DNA of 64,000 nucleotides, taken from Dichetophora obliterata (Eukaryota; Arthropoda; Insecta; Diptera; Sciomyzidae). The notes under the pieces are model-generated. The model made no database searches. It was not told where the DNA came from and saw only the letters and a list, made by a program, of their open reading frames with translations. A program made the position numbers and the translations under genes. Shown piece by piece: positions 1-12,500 of this stretch (positions within the stretch are counted from its first letter, which is position 1; every line of letters starts with the position of its first letter). The stretch covers positions 193,236,962-193,300,961 of the forward strand of contig OY986438.1 of NCBI GenBank assembly GCA_963920525.1, given 5' to 3'.

Positions 1-224
1 TGTGTTAGAAGAAATCAAATTAGTTACCAAATTTCCCGAGAATGTATTCACGTAATGGTATATGAATCGTAAACAGAAAGAATTGTAATAATTTTTTTTG
101 TTGACTTTGTCTCTACACAGAGAAAAAAATCATTGTAAAATCAACTAGAAACATAATGATTTTACATGTTTCCCTTATGATTTACCTTCATAGAGATTTA
201 TAGTAAAATCATTGTGATTTTCAT

Positions 225-415
225 GTAAAAATCGCAACAAATTTTCATGTTGAATCATTATGAAAACATGTAAAATCATTATGATGATCATGTTGAATCA
301 TTATGAAATTATGTTAAAACATCATTGTGATGGTCATTTTGAATCATTATGAAATCATGTAAAATCATTATGATGGTCATGTTGAATCATTATGAAATCA
401 TTATGAAATGCAGCT
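225..415. repeat. Left subterminal minisatellite, ~21-bp unit
   Basis: Diverged direct repeats of CATGTTGAATCATTATGAAA and CATGTAAAATCATTATGAT alternate here, about eight units. They pair in inverted orientation with the array at 2749-2853. Confidence 0.7.
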
Positions 416-1281
416 GAATAATAACCTCAGTTTGATATAAAAAGAACTTCAGGTTGGTTTTATTTAGTTTTTTTTTATTGAAAAATAAAATAAATACGAC
501 TTGTAATTACAAAACATACCTCAATTTTTCTCCAACTAAATAGTTTTTCTCGATAACGTGCACGAAGTCCTATGGGTGGTAAAGCTTCCTGTTTATCTTC
601 CTTAGATAAGTACCTTAAACTTTCCTAGTCGACTGAAGCTTCTGTTTCTATTGAAAAGTAATACAGCATTTTGATATTATTTTGTTATAGCAACATAAGT
701 CACATATCACATTACCTTGTTCATCTGCGTCGAAGTTTATGGATTCGACTACTACCACTTGTATTTACTTTTCATTCCACTTGTCTTACTTTTTTAGCTA
801 TTACAAACTTTTTTAATTTTAACGAAGCTACTTCTCGCGATAAAACTTCTAATGTGCTAGAAACAACGGAACTTCTTCAAAACGCAAAATTTTTTTTTAC
901 ATGATGCAATAATAATTTTACTAGATTTCATAATGATTCAACATGATGTCATAATGATTCTACACAAGCGCGTCGGAAGCTAATTTCATCTGGGGGGCAG
1001 TACAAATGGTTGTGCAAAAAAAGTTCACCAAAATTTCTTCAAAGAAACATGAATGTGAATAAACAAATTTTTTATTTTAGTTTAAAATAAAAAAATATAA
1101 AAAATATTAAAATTTCATTAATGTTAAAAGTTCTTCCGATTTCAATATTAGAGATCATTCCATAAAGGATCTTTCATATGGTAATATGAAAATATAAGAA
1201 ATAATGGTTGCTTTTATAAAGCAAGACTAGGTATATCTTTACATGGTTTAAATGCAATAAGGTACAAAAAGTTGTATCAAT

Positions 1282-2147
1282 TTAAATTATTCCAAAATGT
1301 TTCTTTCTGTCCTTGCGAGAAACAAACTCTTTCACCACCTCCATCGAATTCAATTCTTCGGTTTTATCTTTGTGAATGTGTATAAGTGCCGCATAAGTGA
1401 GTCGTTTCTGTGTCATAGTTGCTCGAAGATACGTCTTAAGTCGTCTTAGTGCACTAAAAGAACGCTCAGATGAAGCTGCTGATGCAGGCACAGTCAAAAG
1501 CAAAGCAATAAGTTTTTCAACTTCATTTAATAGTTTTTTTACAGTATCCGAATTTTTCGCAAATTGGGATACAATGCCACTACAATTTCAAGGTGTTTGG
1601 CCAGGCAATTGCTTCAGCAATTTCATCTGCATAAAGATCTATTTTTGTTTTCAGATTTTGTTCAGAAGGCACTTTTCCGTTGAAGGCTTCAATTACAATA
1701 TTTTCCAACGATTCCAGAGTGTCAAGATCTGTTTAAATGTACAAAAAGATTTACAAAGTTCCAGTTTACACTAGCTTCACTCAACCGACTCACCGAATGT
1801 TAAATCAAAGTGAGTCGGTTGAGTGAAGCTGGTGTAAGCATGCAAAAATAAAAAAAAATAAAATATCAACCTGTTTGATCGAATCTAGCCGTTATCTCAT
1901 TTGAGAGAAGATCTAAAATTTCGAAATAATCTTTTCGTAGCCGATCATATAATGGCAACTGTACTAAAGGAACCGGATTTGTTGTTTCTTCAAAGCGTCG
2001 AGGTGGATTTTCATCAGCTAATTCACAGTAGGGGCTTTCGCATGGTCCAAAACATTGGACCCACATGGCAGATTGTACAACATGTACTGCCATGCGTAAG
2101 CTAAAACGATAGTCGAAATTTTTGTTTTTTTTCTGCCGATTGTACAA
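1282..2147 (-). pseudogene. Dead hAT transposase (C-terminal part)
   Basis: On the minus strand, 1866-2147 encodes a middle part with KDYFEILDLLSNEITARF, typical of hAT transposases of the ZMYM/PRKRIP-like group. About 1600-1760 continues with a divergent segment (IVIEAFNGKVPSE...) that meets stop codons. 1282-1503 encodes the hAT C-terminal dimerisation domain (PASAASSERSFSALRRLK, then TYLRATM). By family it would be a cut-and-paste transposase. The copy is dead: several stops, a palindrome at 1766-1837, and no complete N-terminal BED finger or DDE core. Confidence 0.8.
1766..1837. repeat. 27-bp inverted repeat inside the hAT pseudogene
   Basis: Arms 1766-1792 and 1811-1837 pair at 26 of 27 bases around an 18-base loop. 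The arm core is CTTCACTCAACCGACTCA. It is not part of the transposase coding frame on either side. Confidence 0.85.
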
Positions 2148-2748
2148 TATTTTATTTAAAACTATGTAAAATTACTGCTCAATTGTTAGGGCATCTAAAA
2201 GTTGCTTAGCTATGAGCCGGATGTGTTCTGCTTGAGAGCTTGCAATTATGATGTTGCTTTACAAGTTGGATCGTTCGAACGGTCAATCAAATAGTCCATC
2301 TAACTTATCGTACAACATGGCGTCCAATATGGAAAGCCCCTAAGAACATGTCAAATTTTTTCTTACCAGAGTTGCAAAATTAACAAGCATTAAGCTACAT
2401 ACTTAAGGGTGCTTTTAAACTGAAGTGGTGGGCTTGCAGTAGAAACTCTACATTTTGTTCTATCTTTTTGCGAACACAGAGAAAGAAAATGGTTATCCGC
2501 AAGCATGCTTATGAAGAAGAGAGAAAGAAGAGGAAAATATATAATACAAAAATATTATCGTTGTAAAAAAAACTGATATTTTGAATAACTTTTGAAGTTT
2601 TCCTTTTAAATTGTTTATCTAGCTAAAAAAGTGGGGGCAACTGCCCCCTTTCCCCTCCGCTTCCGACGCCAATGATTCTACATGAAATCGTGTTGATTAA
2701 CTTTTTACATGATGCAATAATGTTTTTACTGGTTTTCATAATAATTCA

Positions 2749-2853
2749 ACATGAAATCATAATGATTTTACATGAAATCATAATGATTTTACATGAAATC
2801 ATAATGATTTTACATGAAATCATAATGATTTTACATGAAATCATAATGATTTT
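2749..2853. repeat. Right subterminal minisatellite, exact 21-bp period
   Basis: Five nearly identical units begin at 2749, 2770, 2791, 2812 and 2833, each starting ACATGAAATCATAATGA. There are no unique spacers, so this is a tandem repeat and not a CRISPR array. Confidence 0.85.
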
Positions 2854-2945
2854 TATGTCGCTGCCACCATGAAATTTAAAATCATGTAAAATGAAATCAA
2901 CTATGCATCACAATGATTGTACTATGCAAAATTTTTCTGTGTGTA

Positions 2946-4685
2946 ATATTGCAGGAAGTACTTCATTGCGTTTAGATTTTGTTTACACCGTTCTTTACAA
3001 CTATAAATGTCAATCATAACATCGATTAATGCTTAAAATATTTATTCAGAATCTCTGTCCTGAGTTAAATCGGAACATATCATCGGCGTAGCTCTACATT
3101 ACATCATACGTAGCTCTACATTACATCGGCTTTAACAGCTTCCGGACTGTTTTTTTTTATTAAAGTTGTAGTCTTTCTTCCTTTTCACAATTTGTTTGAA
3201 TAAAAAATTTCACTTTTTAATTGAACTGCCTTTCCTGACAGACAAAAGTCAATTTGACCCGTTGCTTATCAGATCAGATCAGATCAGACTAGAACTCATA
3301 AAAACAAAAACCCTAAAAACAGTATTTATTGTTTAGGTAAGAGTATACTTCATTTATTATGTTTACACACCCAGTAAATTTTCGTGGGTGCGTGTATTTT
3401 AATAAGCAGCAAAGCAAGTGAGGAAGGCGTATCGAGCCTTTGGCTATAACCTTGTCAACATAGTCTGCATTGGTAAATAAATAGAGGAGAAGAAGAAAAC
3501 CAACAACAGTGCCTGCACCACACTTAACCCCCATCAACTTTGAAATAATGTATTTTAACCGGAAAATTTATACCGTACTGTTACTTGAGATCCTTGAACA
3601 TAAACTATACTATATCAAGTTTGTTGTTGAACTACACTCCTCTCACCGCTTGTTGGTAGTCATTGAACTTTATTTTGGTCTCGTTCGACTTATTTTTCAG
3701 TTATATGTGCACGTGGGTGTAGAAACGTGACTACACTAGCATAAGAGAAATAATATTGTACCGCACTCAAAACTCAAAAGGGTCAAAAGAGCTGAGTCAA
3801 TGCTACTGGAACAAAACTAACCTTGCTAAAGTGCACAACAATTAAAGTCATCAACTTGCAATTGTCAGTCCTATTTCTGTTTTACAGCCTAATACGCTGA
3901 ATATTACTTTTGGGAATGAATCATTACGAATTTCATTAACAACATCCTGTTTGCATGCATTTTCGCCAGGCTACGTGCCACACGTACTGCTGCTAGGATG
4001 ATCAGCCCTTAACTCAAACCGACACCGTAGCCAATTTTCAGCATTTCAGCAACGTAGAGTCATAAAACTAAACGCCACTCACGGCTGCTACATAAACGTA
4101 AACTTACACGTCAGCAAGTAAAACGTTTGTCGACTTACGAATTGAGTCATAAAAAGGGGTTCAATATTAATGTTAGAGTATAAGTTTTAGCCACAATTTT
4201 ACCAGAGCTGGCGTAAAACTGCTGGCTATTAACGGGGCACGATTCGGGAAAAAGCAAGGGAAAAATAAAACAGATATTGTTTTTAATATTGAAGAAAATT
4301 CGAAAAAGAAATCTGAAACCGTGGAAGCGTGCGACCACAGTTGGTGTTCAGCATGAGTAATGCTCAGGCATAACGTTGATTTTTGTTGTGGTTACCATTT
4401 AGATAAAGATACCCTTGATAAAACCATTTTTACAAACACAAAAAAAAAAACCCTACGGTATAACAAAGGCATAAAGGGTAAACAAGCCTAATTTACTTGT
4501 TGGTGTAAGCGGGCAGTCGAGTTGAGTCCATTTAAACGGTAATAGCTCTTTAATGAAGTCAACTTTTTTGAGTGACCAATTTATGGTAAACGTAGCATTG
4601 AATTTAGCATCGATAAGGAACTCATTGTTCATTAATGGAAGCTAATGGTTTATGTTATATAATACCTATAATACGAATATTTGAT
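2946..4685. other. Intergenic, no gene seen
   Basis: AT-rich spacer. It holds a ~25-bp direct duplication around 3080-3130 (GTAGCTCTACATTACATC twice) and a short AGATC run near 3270. The small open frames here show no composition bias or motif that supports coding. Confidence 0.5.
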
Positions 4686-5203
4686 GCAAGCTGAAGAAAG
4701 CATTTGTTTTTTCTTCCTCCTCTTTATCTCTACACCTTCTGCAAAAGTCATTATGGAAGATATTTAATCTTCGAGCATGTCTTCTCTGCCATGTCATCTT
4801 TGAGCCAATCAGGCAGTGCCCTATTAAGAACACTTTCATTGCAGATCAACATAAGCCGCTCCTTAGTAATGCCATACGACTTTTGAATTTCAGTTGGAGC
4901 TATACCATCTGGTCCTGGTGATCTAAGCGATTTGAAGCTTCAGATTGCCCATTTTAGCTTTGTTTGTGTGAGTATTTCCAGGGATTTGTTCACAGTTGGT
5001 AAGTAATCTTTCTGAATTGGTTACCCATCGCGGAAACATCCCGGAAAGTGGGTTTCAACTAAAACATTCAGAGATTTTACATTGCTGGTGGTCCAAGTAC
5101 CGTCTTCCTTTTTCATGAAGCTTGGGTTTGAGGGAACCGTAGCTAGAATTTTCTTAGGTTTGTGTTACTTTTTCATAAAAAATCCTCCAAAACTATCATT
5201 GTA

Positions 5204-6028
5204 AAGGGAGTTCCAATAGTAGGTGTGGTACTTTGTTATCGATTAAAATCAGCATTATCGACCCTTGTCCGCCATATTTTGTGTCATTGTCATTGTGAGA
5301 GTATAGGATTTTAGTTATAGATCGTTACACAAAAGAACAACGCATTGAAATCGTCAAATTTTGGATCTTAAATTCCAAGTCGATGGTGCAAACGCTACGA
5401 TCGATTTACCAAAAATGGGGTCGCAATAACCACATTAGTGAAACAACTATGCGCAACATTGTTAATAAGTTTTATCAAACTGGGTCCGTATTGATGTTCC
5501 GAAGCCAACCAGAGTGCTGAGAATATTGCTGCCGTAATTGAAAGTCTCGTTGAGTCTCCCGAAATGACGGAAACACCGAAAATGTCAACTCTGAACAGTA
5601 CCACACTATGTTGGAGAACTATTTTGTGCCGAAGGTTGAAGCTCACGGTTTGGACGACACGACGATTCGCCTCAATTTGGACTTTTTTCGTAGCAAATTC
5701 CCCAAACCGTGTAATTTCTCTTTGCGATGATGTGAATTGGCCGCCCAGATCATGCGATTTGACGCCGTTAGACTTTTTTATGTGAGGCTAACGGGACGAA
5801 GGATAAAGTCCATGTGAATGATTACGGATGCCATACTGTTAAATATCATCGAAAATATGGCCGAAAGAGTGAGATATCTACGGAACAGTCGCAGTGAACA
5901 TATCCGCAAAATAAATTTTCACACATAATCTTATTGTGTGACCTTTCGAACGAAATAAAATATTTGAAAAAAATTCCGAACCGTTTGCGTTTTATTCAAA
6001 AAAACCACACGTCTTAATGGAACACCTT
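5204..6028 (+). mobile_element. Mariner/Tc1-superfamily element inserted at TA
   Basis: Ends AAGGGAGTTCCAATAGT and, reversed, AAGGTGTTCCATTAAGAC form imperfect inverted repeats, each abutting a TA dinucleotide (5202-5203 and 6029-6030), as expected of this superfamily. The host non-LTR sequence resumes on both sides. Confidence 0.75.
5320..5925 (+). pseudogene. Dead mariner-like transposase
   Basis: Plus-strand fragments in order: an N-terminal helix-turn-helix (TKEQRIEIVKFWILNSKS, SIYQKWGRNNHISETTMR) at 5320-5520, a linker (ENIAAVIESLVESPEM) with a frame change, then the C-terminal signature NWPPRSCDLTPLDFFM at 5738-5785, which holds the third catalytic Asp. The catalytic core between 5620 and 5730, including the first and second Asp regions, is deleted. 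It cannot make an active enzyme. Confidence 0.8.
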
Positions 6029-6265
6029 TAGTTTTCTTAAGTTCATTCTTTGAGAGCAACTTTATAGTTCGTTCACGTATCTGTAGAACTATAGGCCTTT
6101 GCCTTATTGAAGAGTTTTCTGAACTTGTTTCGGAGCTCCTCGATTTCTTTATTCCACCAGGGTGGCTTTTGCCTCCCCCTTGGTGTTTATGGGACCATCA
6201 ACTAGGTAGTCTAACGATTGTTTACAGGAAAGACGCCAGGATGGTCCAATTGAGACATATATTTT

Positions 6266-6947
6266 TACACTCAGGGAAAAATAATCTTACCTGATTCAGG
6301 TTTTTTTACCTGATGAACTAGGTTAGGAGAGTCAAGCACATCCTATAAATCTGATCCACGTTACTTTCACCTGACGGAACTGGCTTACAAAAGTACATGT
6401 AGAAAAGTACAAATAGCGGAAAAACATGGTGGTTTATAACGGAAAAAAACCTGCCACTACTCTAGTGATGCAGAATTTGTAACAAAGGGTACTTCGGGAT
6501 AAGGTAGGTGAAATTTACCTGTCTTTGGTTATCAATTTTATCTAACTCTGTGGTAATTTGGGTTAAACAAAATAAAGTGCCCATGAATCATTTGCTTTAG
6601 CTCTTACTCTGGCCCCTGCTGTAGAAAAAATTGTGTTTTTTAGTATTAATTATGTATCTTGTGATGTGATTGTAAAAATATTCCAAAATTAGCATGTAGT
6701 TTATTAAGGTAAAAACATTTAAACCTAGCATTTGTTTAAATAAACCTCATTCAATTCGATTTAACCACAAATACTGGTTAAGATAAGAACATTTGTCAGT
6801 TTCATTAAACCACAAAAAAAGGTTAAATTGACCTGAATGTCATGTAGTAATCTTAACCCGACGATTCATGTTGGCAAATTTTAACCTTAAATTTGGTTAA
6901 AATTTGGTTAACATTTGGTTAAATTAACCAGATTTGTTCTGGGTGTA
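6266..6947. mobile_element. MITE with TACACYCAG ends
   Basis: Left end TACACTCAGGGAAAAATAA and right end (reversed) TACACCCAGAACAAATCTGG. Subterminal copies of GGTTAAA/TTTAACC are frequent. 682 bp, no coding sequence. It interrupts the non-LTR pseudogene. Confidence 0.65.
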
Positions 6948-7799
6948 GCTTGTCTTAGTAAAGATCCCAGTTTGAGATTCCGAAAGTAAGCTTGGTTTTG
7001 TAGCAAAATTGTCAACGTCAAAAAGAATGTATCTATAGTCTGAAATCAAGTGTTCCTTTGGAACTCTTCAGTTCTTTGTCCTATAAGATATATGGTCAGA
7101 GGCAAGGGTAATATCTAATTACTCCGGACTAAGGTCGGTTCATTACCTACATTATTTATATTAAGATTGGTGTTAAGGATGAAATCGAAAAGAGACTCAC
7201 CCCGTTCGTTTGTGTCTGAACTATCCTAGATCATGTGATGAGCATTGGTATCGCACCCAATGATGAGGCCTTTTGTTTTTTTCTATCATGACGCTGTAGC
7301 CACGGTGTCCCTGTTACTGAAACTAGATAGAGTAAATGCACTTGATTAGAATATACGCTTTTAGTTTACCATGTCATCTAGTATGTTGGAGTCCTGAGTC
7401 CGCATATCAGGTCGCAGACTACACACGGCTTTTAGATTAGGAAGATGTCTGCCGGAGAATCAGGCTGGCGGACGTAGCCTTTGAGTGGTGAAGTTGAATG
7501 TGAACTAATCTCAACATCAATGCTATTCGTAGTAAGCTTAAACCTTAATTATCCATCCTTCTAATTATACTATAAATACCCACCCTGAATCACCAGGACT
7601 CACACTTTATTTTTTGTAAAATAGTACAACATGTTGTAAAATATTACATTATTTTATTTATTTTTAGGACACATCATGTACCCTATTATATAATTCTGTC
7701 AATATTTTAACGTAACTTAAAAGAAAATTCACTTTTTTAATTACAAAACAAAAATGTTAGAAAATAGATGCCAAACGTAAAGTTCGTAGAGTAAAGTCC

Positions 7800-9450
7800 C
7801 CTGGACTCAGTGTGAACAATTGAGAATTTACCTCCACGAAATTTGGCACATATGAAATTTGTAAAAGTCGAATAAAAATCAAGTCTTCCTCCCATACAAA
7901 GTGAGTTTATCAAAACGGTAAAATTTCTTTCACTTCCACAAAAATTAATCTAATGATTTTAAATTTTGCACATAAGTCTTAACAATTAATATGTATCTAC
8001 TTTAAGTAAGAAATTTGGAAAAATCGAATGAAAATCTCGGCTACCTCCAATACAAAGTAAGGTTATCAAAACGGTAAAATCTCTTTAAATCTCACCAAAA
8101 TTAATCTAGTGACTTCAAATGTTGCACGTATGAAATTTATAAAAGTCGAATAAAAATCACGTCTACCTCCCATACAAAAAGAGTTAACCAAAACGGTAAA
8201 ATCTCTTACAGTTCTGCAAAAATTAATCTAATGACTTTAAATTTTGCACATAAGTTTTCGCAATTTATATGTATCTTAATGTACTTTAAACATGGAATTT
8301 AGAAAAATCGAATGAAATCGGCTACCTCCAATACAAAGTAAGGTTATCAGAACGGTAAAATCTCTTTAAATCTCACAAAAATTAATCTAGTGACTTCAAA
8401 TGTTGCACGTATGAAATTTATAAAAGTCGAATAAAAATCACGTCTACCTCCCATACAAAGTGAGTTTACCAAAACGGTAAAATCTATTTCAAATCCACAT
8501 AAATTCATCTTATGACTTCAAATTTGAACTATCCACTTGATGTTTGAAATTTAAAAAAACAAAAACTGAAAATAAAAAATGACGTCATCATAATAGTAAA
8601 ACCTTTTTAAATTCCAACGGTAAAATCTCACCAAAATTAATCTAGTGACTTCAAATCTTGCACGTATGAAATTTATAAAAGTCGAATAAAAATCACGTGT
8701 ATCTCCCATGCATAGTGAGGTTACCAAAAAGGTAAAATCTTATTCAATTCCGCAAAAATTAATCTAATGATTTTAAATTTTGCACATAAGCTTTAACAAT
8801 TAATATGTATCAACTTTAAATATGGAATTTAGAAAAATCGAATGAAATCGGCTACCTCCGATACAAATTGAGGTTACCAAAACGGTGAAATCTCTTTAAA
8901 TCTCACAAAAATTAATCTAGTGACTTTTGCACTTGTGAAATTTGTAAAAGTCGAATAAAAATTACGTTTACCTCCCATACAAAGTGTGTTAACCAAAAAG
9001 GCAAAATGTCTTTCAATTCCGCAAAAATTAATCTAATGACTTAAAATTTTGCACATAAGCTTTAACAATTAATGTGTACTTTAAGTATGGAATTTGGAAA
9101 AATCGAATGAAAACCACGGCTAGCTCCCATACAAAGTGAGCTTACCAAAACTGTAAAATCTCTTTAAATTTTACAAAAATTAATCCAGTGACTTCAAATT
9201 TTGCACGTCTGAAATTTGTAAAAATCAAATAAAAATCACGTCTACCTCCCATACAAAGTGAGTTTACCAAAACGGTAAAATCTCTTTCAAATCCGCATAA
9301 ATTCATCTTATGACTTCAAATTTGAACTATCCACATGATGTTTGAAATTTAAAAAAAACAAAAACTGAAAATATAAAATATAAAATGATGTAATCATAAT
9401 AGTAAAACCTTTTTAAATTTCAACAAAAAAAATTAATGTTTGAACTTGAT
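7800..9450. repeat. Satellite-like array with alternating monomer types
   Basis: About a dozen diverged monomers share TTAATCTARTGAYTT..AAAT and CATACAAAGTGAG. Type B (about 125-130 bp: ATGAAATTTATAAAAGTCGA, then ATCACGTCTACCTCCC) alternates with type A (about 150 bp: TTTGCACATAAG, AATTAATATGTATC, GGCTACCTCCAATAC). Two type C monomers (TTGAACTATCCAC, near 8520 and 9320) punctuate the array and are almost identical to each other. The B-A-B-A-B-C order repeats in part, so duplication of multimers is likely. Confidence 0.8.
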
Positions 9451-10500
9451 GTTGTACACAAAAGCTTTAATAAATAAAAAAGACTGTCCCTTTTTACTGT
9501 TAGTCCTTGTTTGCTGCTATTGCTGTACATGTTAAAAAAAAAGTTTAAAATATATATTTATGTAGATAATTTCCCACAATTTCTCAATTACTCTTCGCAT
9601 GCTGAACTTGTCAGTTCTGGACAATCCACAGCGCAGAACATGACCATGACCGACTGAAAGAAATTTTAATGAGAAGTCACGTTTTTCACTTCATGCGGAC
9701 ACTAAATCCGAGAAACTAGCACAATAAAAAAAAACACACACACACTCACTTGTTTGCAAAGGATATCTTAGGCTTGCCAAATAAATACGTATAAATTAAA
9801 ACGTACGTGCCTTCAAACAATAGTGCGAAATGTTTCATAATTTATTTAATTAACTTCAGGGATTTCCTTATAAAAATCCTCACATTCCCAAGCACACGCT
9901 GCGTGTTTATATGTTGTGCTAAGTATGTAGGTAAAAGCTATTAAATTGCTGGTGTCTGTGGAAGTGTGTTTATGTGTGGCTGTGTGTGTCTGTGTTACCG
10001 CTATCACTTTTTTATGGTTCATTAGCATTTTTTCGCATTTATCTTCATTTAACATGCGTGCTAAGCACAACAACAAGTGTTTCACTTGCCAGGCTGAGCT
10101 CTTCTCTTTTCAAAACAGAGTCCTTTGTCCTTAACATGCCTAAGCTGTAGCATGAAAATAAAAAAAAAATAAAAACAGATTTGTACATGTTTCTTTCTTT
10201 TTCCTTTTGGCTGCCTGCTTAAATTCACCAAATTTTAGGTACATCATTAATTAGACAATTATTATCCTTGACATATTATTGTATATTATTTCAACCAGTA
10301 TTTACGTTGGGCCTCACCCAAATATTCTCACAGAGATTGTTGTAATTAATAATAATTAATTAACCGGAGACCTTTAAAGATTTCTAAGTTTGTGTTGAGC
10401 CTTTGGTAGGCTTTTTATTGGTGAACTTTGCTTTTTGGTCTTAATAAAATAATGAATAAATTAAATCATGAACTCCCTAGTAGTATAACAAAACCAAATG
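9451..10500. other. Intergenic, simple repeats only
   Basis: No coding signal. A GT-rich stretch (9935-10000) and A-rich runs are present. The small frames across 9846-10134 are translations of the microsatellite. Confidence 0.5.
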
Positions 10501-10524
10501 ACTTATTATTTTTAAAACCGACTC

Positions 10525-11220
10525 GCAAAGTGCGTCTGTGTGTGAAATGCCTATAGACTCCAAACTAGACCGATTGACCTGAAATTTTGGTAGTTGTTTA
10601 AGGTAGGAGATGGTTGAGGAAAAAAGTTGCCACACCCCCTTTTACCACCCCCAAATCAATAAAAATGCTATATTTCAGTCGGTTTGGGTCGTATAAAGCT
10701 AAAATTTAGTTTGTACGCTTACTGTCGACTAAAAATTGGTTTCCACGCCCTCTTTTACCGCCCACAAATCAATGAAAATGCTTTGTTTCAGAAGGTTTTG
10801 GTCGTACAAGACTTAAATTTGCTAATTTGGTTAGTGCGGTTACTGTCAGCAATTTTACGGAAAATTGGTCTCCACGCCTCCTTTTTCCGCCCACAAATCA
10901 ATGAAAATGCTATATTTTAAGCAGTTTTGGCCGCATAAGTTTGTATGGCTACTTTCGGCAACTGTACTAAAAATATAGCCACACCCACTTTTTTAGAAAT
11001 CATTAAAATTGAATACTGGGTCGATTGAGATAAAATTTGGGCATAGTTTGTTTGGTTACTGTCAGCAACACTACTAAAGTTGGTTTCCACGCCCCCCCAT
11101 TTACCGCCCACAAACCATTTACTGAAAATTGTGAATATATTTGACATTTCTTGACATTTTTGCATATGGCAGTAAAGCGGTCTGTGGCAGAACAACGTCT
11201 GCCGGGGAATACTAGTAGTT
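10525..11220. repeat. Tandem units of a transposon-linked repeat
   Basis: Four to five diverged units of roughly 105-125 bp, each with a C-rich block (CACGCCC, TTTTACCGCCCACAAA) followed by TCAATGAAAATGCTA. They end near 11215 with CGTCTGCCGGGGAATACTAG, which resembles terminal sequence seen on RTE-type and derived repeats in many arthropods. The RTE-like element starts about 70 bp further on. Confidence 0.65.
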
Positions 11221-12500
11221 TATAATACTGTAGGTAAATTTTCAACTTTTGAAAAGACACAAAAAATGCCAAGACACGTTATAAAGGTGGTTAATCACCT
11301 TTCTAATGATATGACAACCGTTAGTTTGGTGGCTAATCTGAGCGGCGGGCCTCCCTAGGCTTAAAATAGGTTATGGGTCGGGTTTGAAGCCCACCCGTAA
11401 AAACCCATTTCAATGAAAGCAAATAAGAAAAGAAGAAAAATGATCCCCAAATCTGATGACGACTACCGCAAACGAAAAACTGATAATGATTTACGGATAT
11501 GGACCTGGAATGTCCGAACCCTTAACTGGGAAGGTGCCTCTATCCAACTGACTGATGTCTTAGAAAGATACAAAGCTGATATCACTGCTATCCAAGAAAT
11601 GCTATGGAAGGGACAGGGTTGCATTCGGCCTGCACCCTGTGAGATCTACTACAGCGGCCATGCAGAGAAGCACGAGTTTGGATGCGGACTTCTAGTTGGC
11701 AAGAGACTACAGCCCCACATCCTGCAATTCACACCTGTGAACGAACGGCTTGCCAAAATCCGCATCAAGGTTATATTATTTAATATGAGCCTAATATGTG
11801 CGCACGCTCTGACAGAAGACAAGGACGATGAGACCAAGGAAGTTTGAAAATGCGCCTTGAAAATGCTTACGAGCGCTAACTACGTCACGACGTAAACAGT
11901 CCAACTTTCCAACAGTCGGAAAGTTCAGCCTCCACGACAACACCTTCGATTACGGAATGAGGCTGATTGACTTCGCCGCAGCACGAAACATGGTCGTAAG
12001 TAGCACTAGATTCAAGCATCTCAATATTCATATAGCCACCTGGATGTCCCCTGATCAAAAAACCAAATTCAAATTGATCACGTTTTGATCGACGGAAGGC
12101 ACTCTTCCAGTGTATAGGATGTACGCACGATCCGTGGTGCAAACATTGACTCGGATCACTATCTTGTCGCAGCCAAGATCCGTACACGTCTGTGCACAGC
12201 TAAGAATGCACGCAACCCTACACGGAGAAAGCTAGACGTCGACAAGCTGCAATCGAAACAGACAGCCGAAGCTTTCGTTACTCGACTCTCAATCCTGCTA
12301 CAAAGCACTCCTCCAATCAATGATATATGCGCGCAGTGGACACACATTTCACACTCCATGCGTGCGGCTACTGAAGAGGTGATTGGCTACCATCGCCCTC
12401 GCCGAAACCAGTGGTACGACCAGGAGTGTCGCGATGCCACTGCAGATAAAGACGCCGCCTACAAAGCCACCCTACAGTCGGTTGCAACGCGCGCTGCTAA

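Larger units (their letters stand above)
969..2670 (-). mobile_element. hAT-superfamily transposon remnant
   Basis: Inverted ends GCGTCGGAAGC (left, ~971) and GCTTCCGACGC (right, ~2659-2669), followed by G/C-rich subterminal stretches (GGGGGGCAG; GGGGGCAACTGCCCCC). The transposase inside reads on the minus strand. Both flanks carry AATGATTCTACA, but because the host sequence is itself tandemly repeated with that unit, a true target duplication cannot be separated from host repeat. Confidence 0.7.
112..2945. mobile_element. Palindromic repeat-bearing element, split by a hAT insertion
   Basis: The left end (ACACAGAGAAAAAAATC at 115) and the right end (reverse complement ACACAGAAAAATTTTGC, ending 2943) form imperfect terminal inverted repeats. 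Both subterminal zones carry tandem copies of a roughly 21-bp unit built around ATCATTATGA/TCATAATGAT. The centre, about 969-2670, is a separate hAT element. No coding region belongs to the outer element. It looks like a non-autonomous DNA transposon. Confidence 0.55.
4690..7540 (-). pseudogene. Dead non-LTR retrotransposon (endonuclease and reverse transcriptase fragments)
   Basis: Read on the minus strand from high to low coordinates. Around 7150-7290 is the apurinic-like endonuclease core: LIIGCDTNAHHMI, a TAG stop where Trp is expected, then SSDTNERGESLFDFI. Around 6050-6170 is the KPPWWNKEIEELR linker typical of I/R1/LOA-type elements. Around 4770-4930 is the reverse transcriptase start (SPGPDGIAPTEIQK ... 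LPDWLKDDMAEK). Later RT motifs (YADD) are absent, so the copy is truncated at its 3' side. A mariner-like element (5204-6028) and a MITE (6266-6947) interrupt it. Confidence 0.8.

Noticed and set aside
2749..2853. CRISPR-like regular repeats
   Set aside because: Direct tandem units of 21 bp without unique spacers, in a eukaryotic transposable element.
3313..3730. Small open frames of 73-74 codons on both strands
   Set aside because: No motif, no splice context, AT-driven composition; overlapping opposite-strand frames suggest chance.
10684..11272. Overlapping 78-92 codon frames
   Set aside because: They run across diverged tandem repeat units and have no homology that I recognise.
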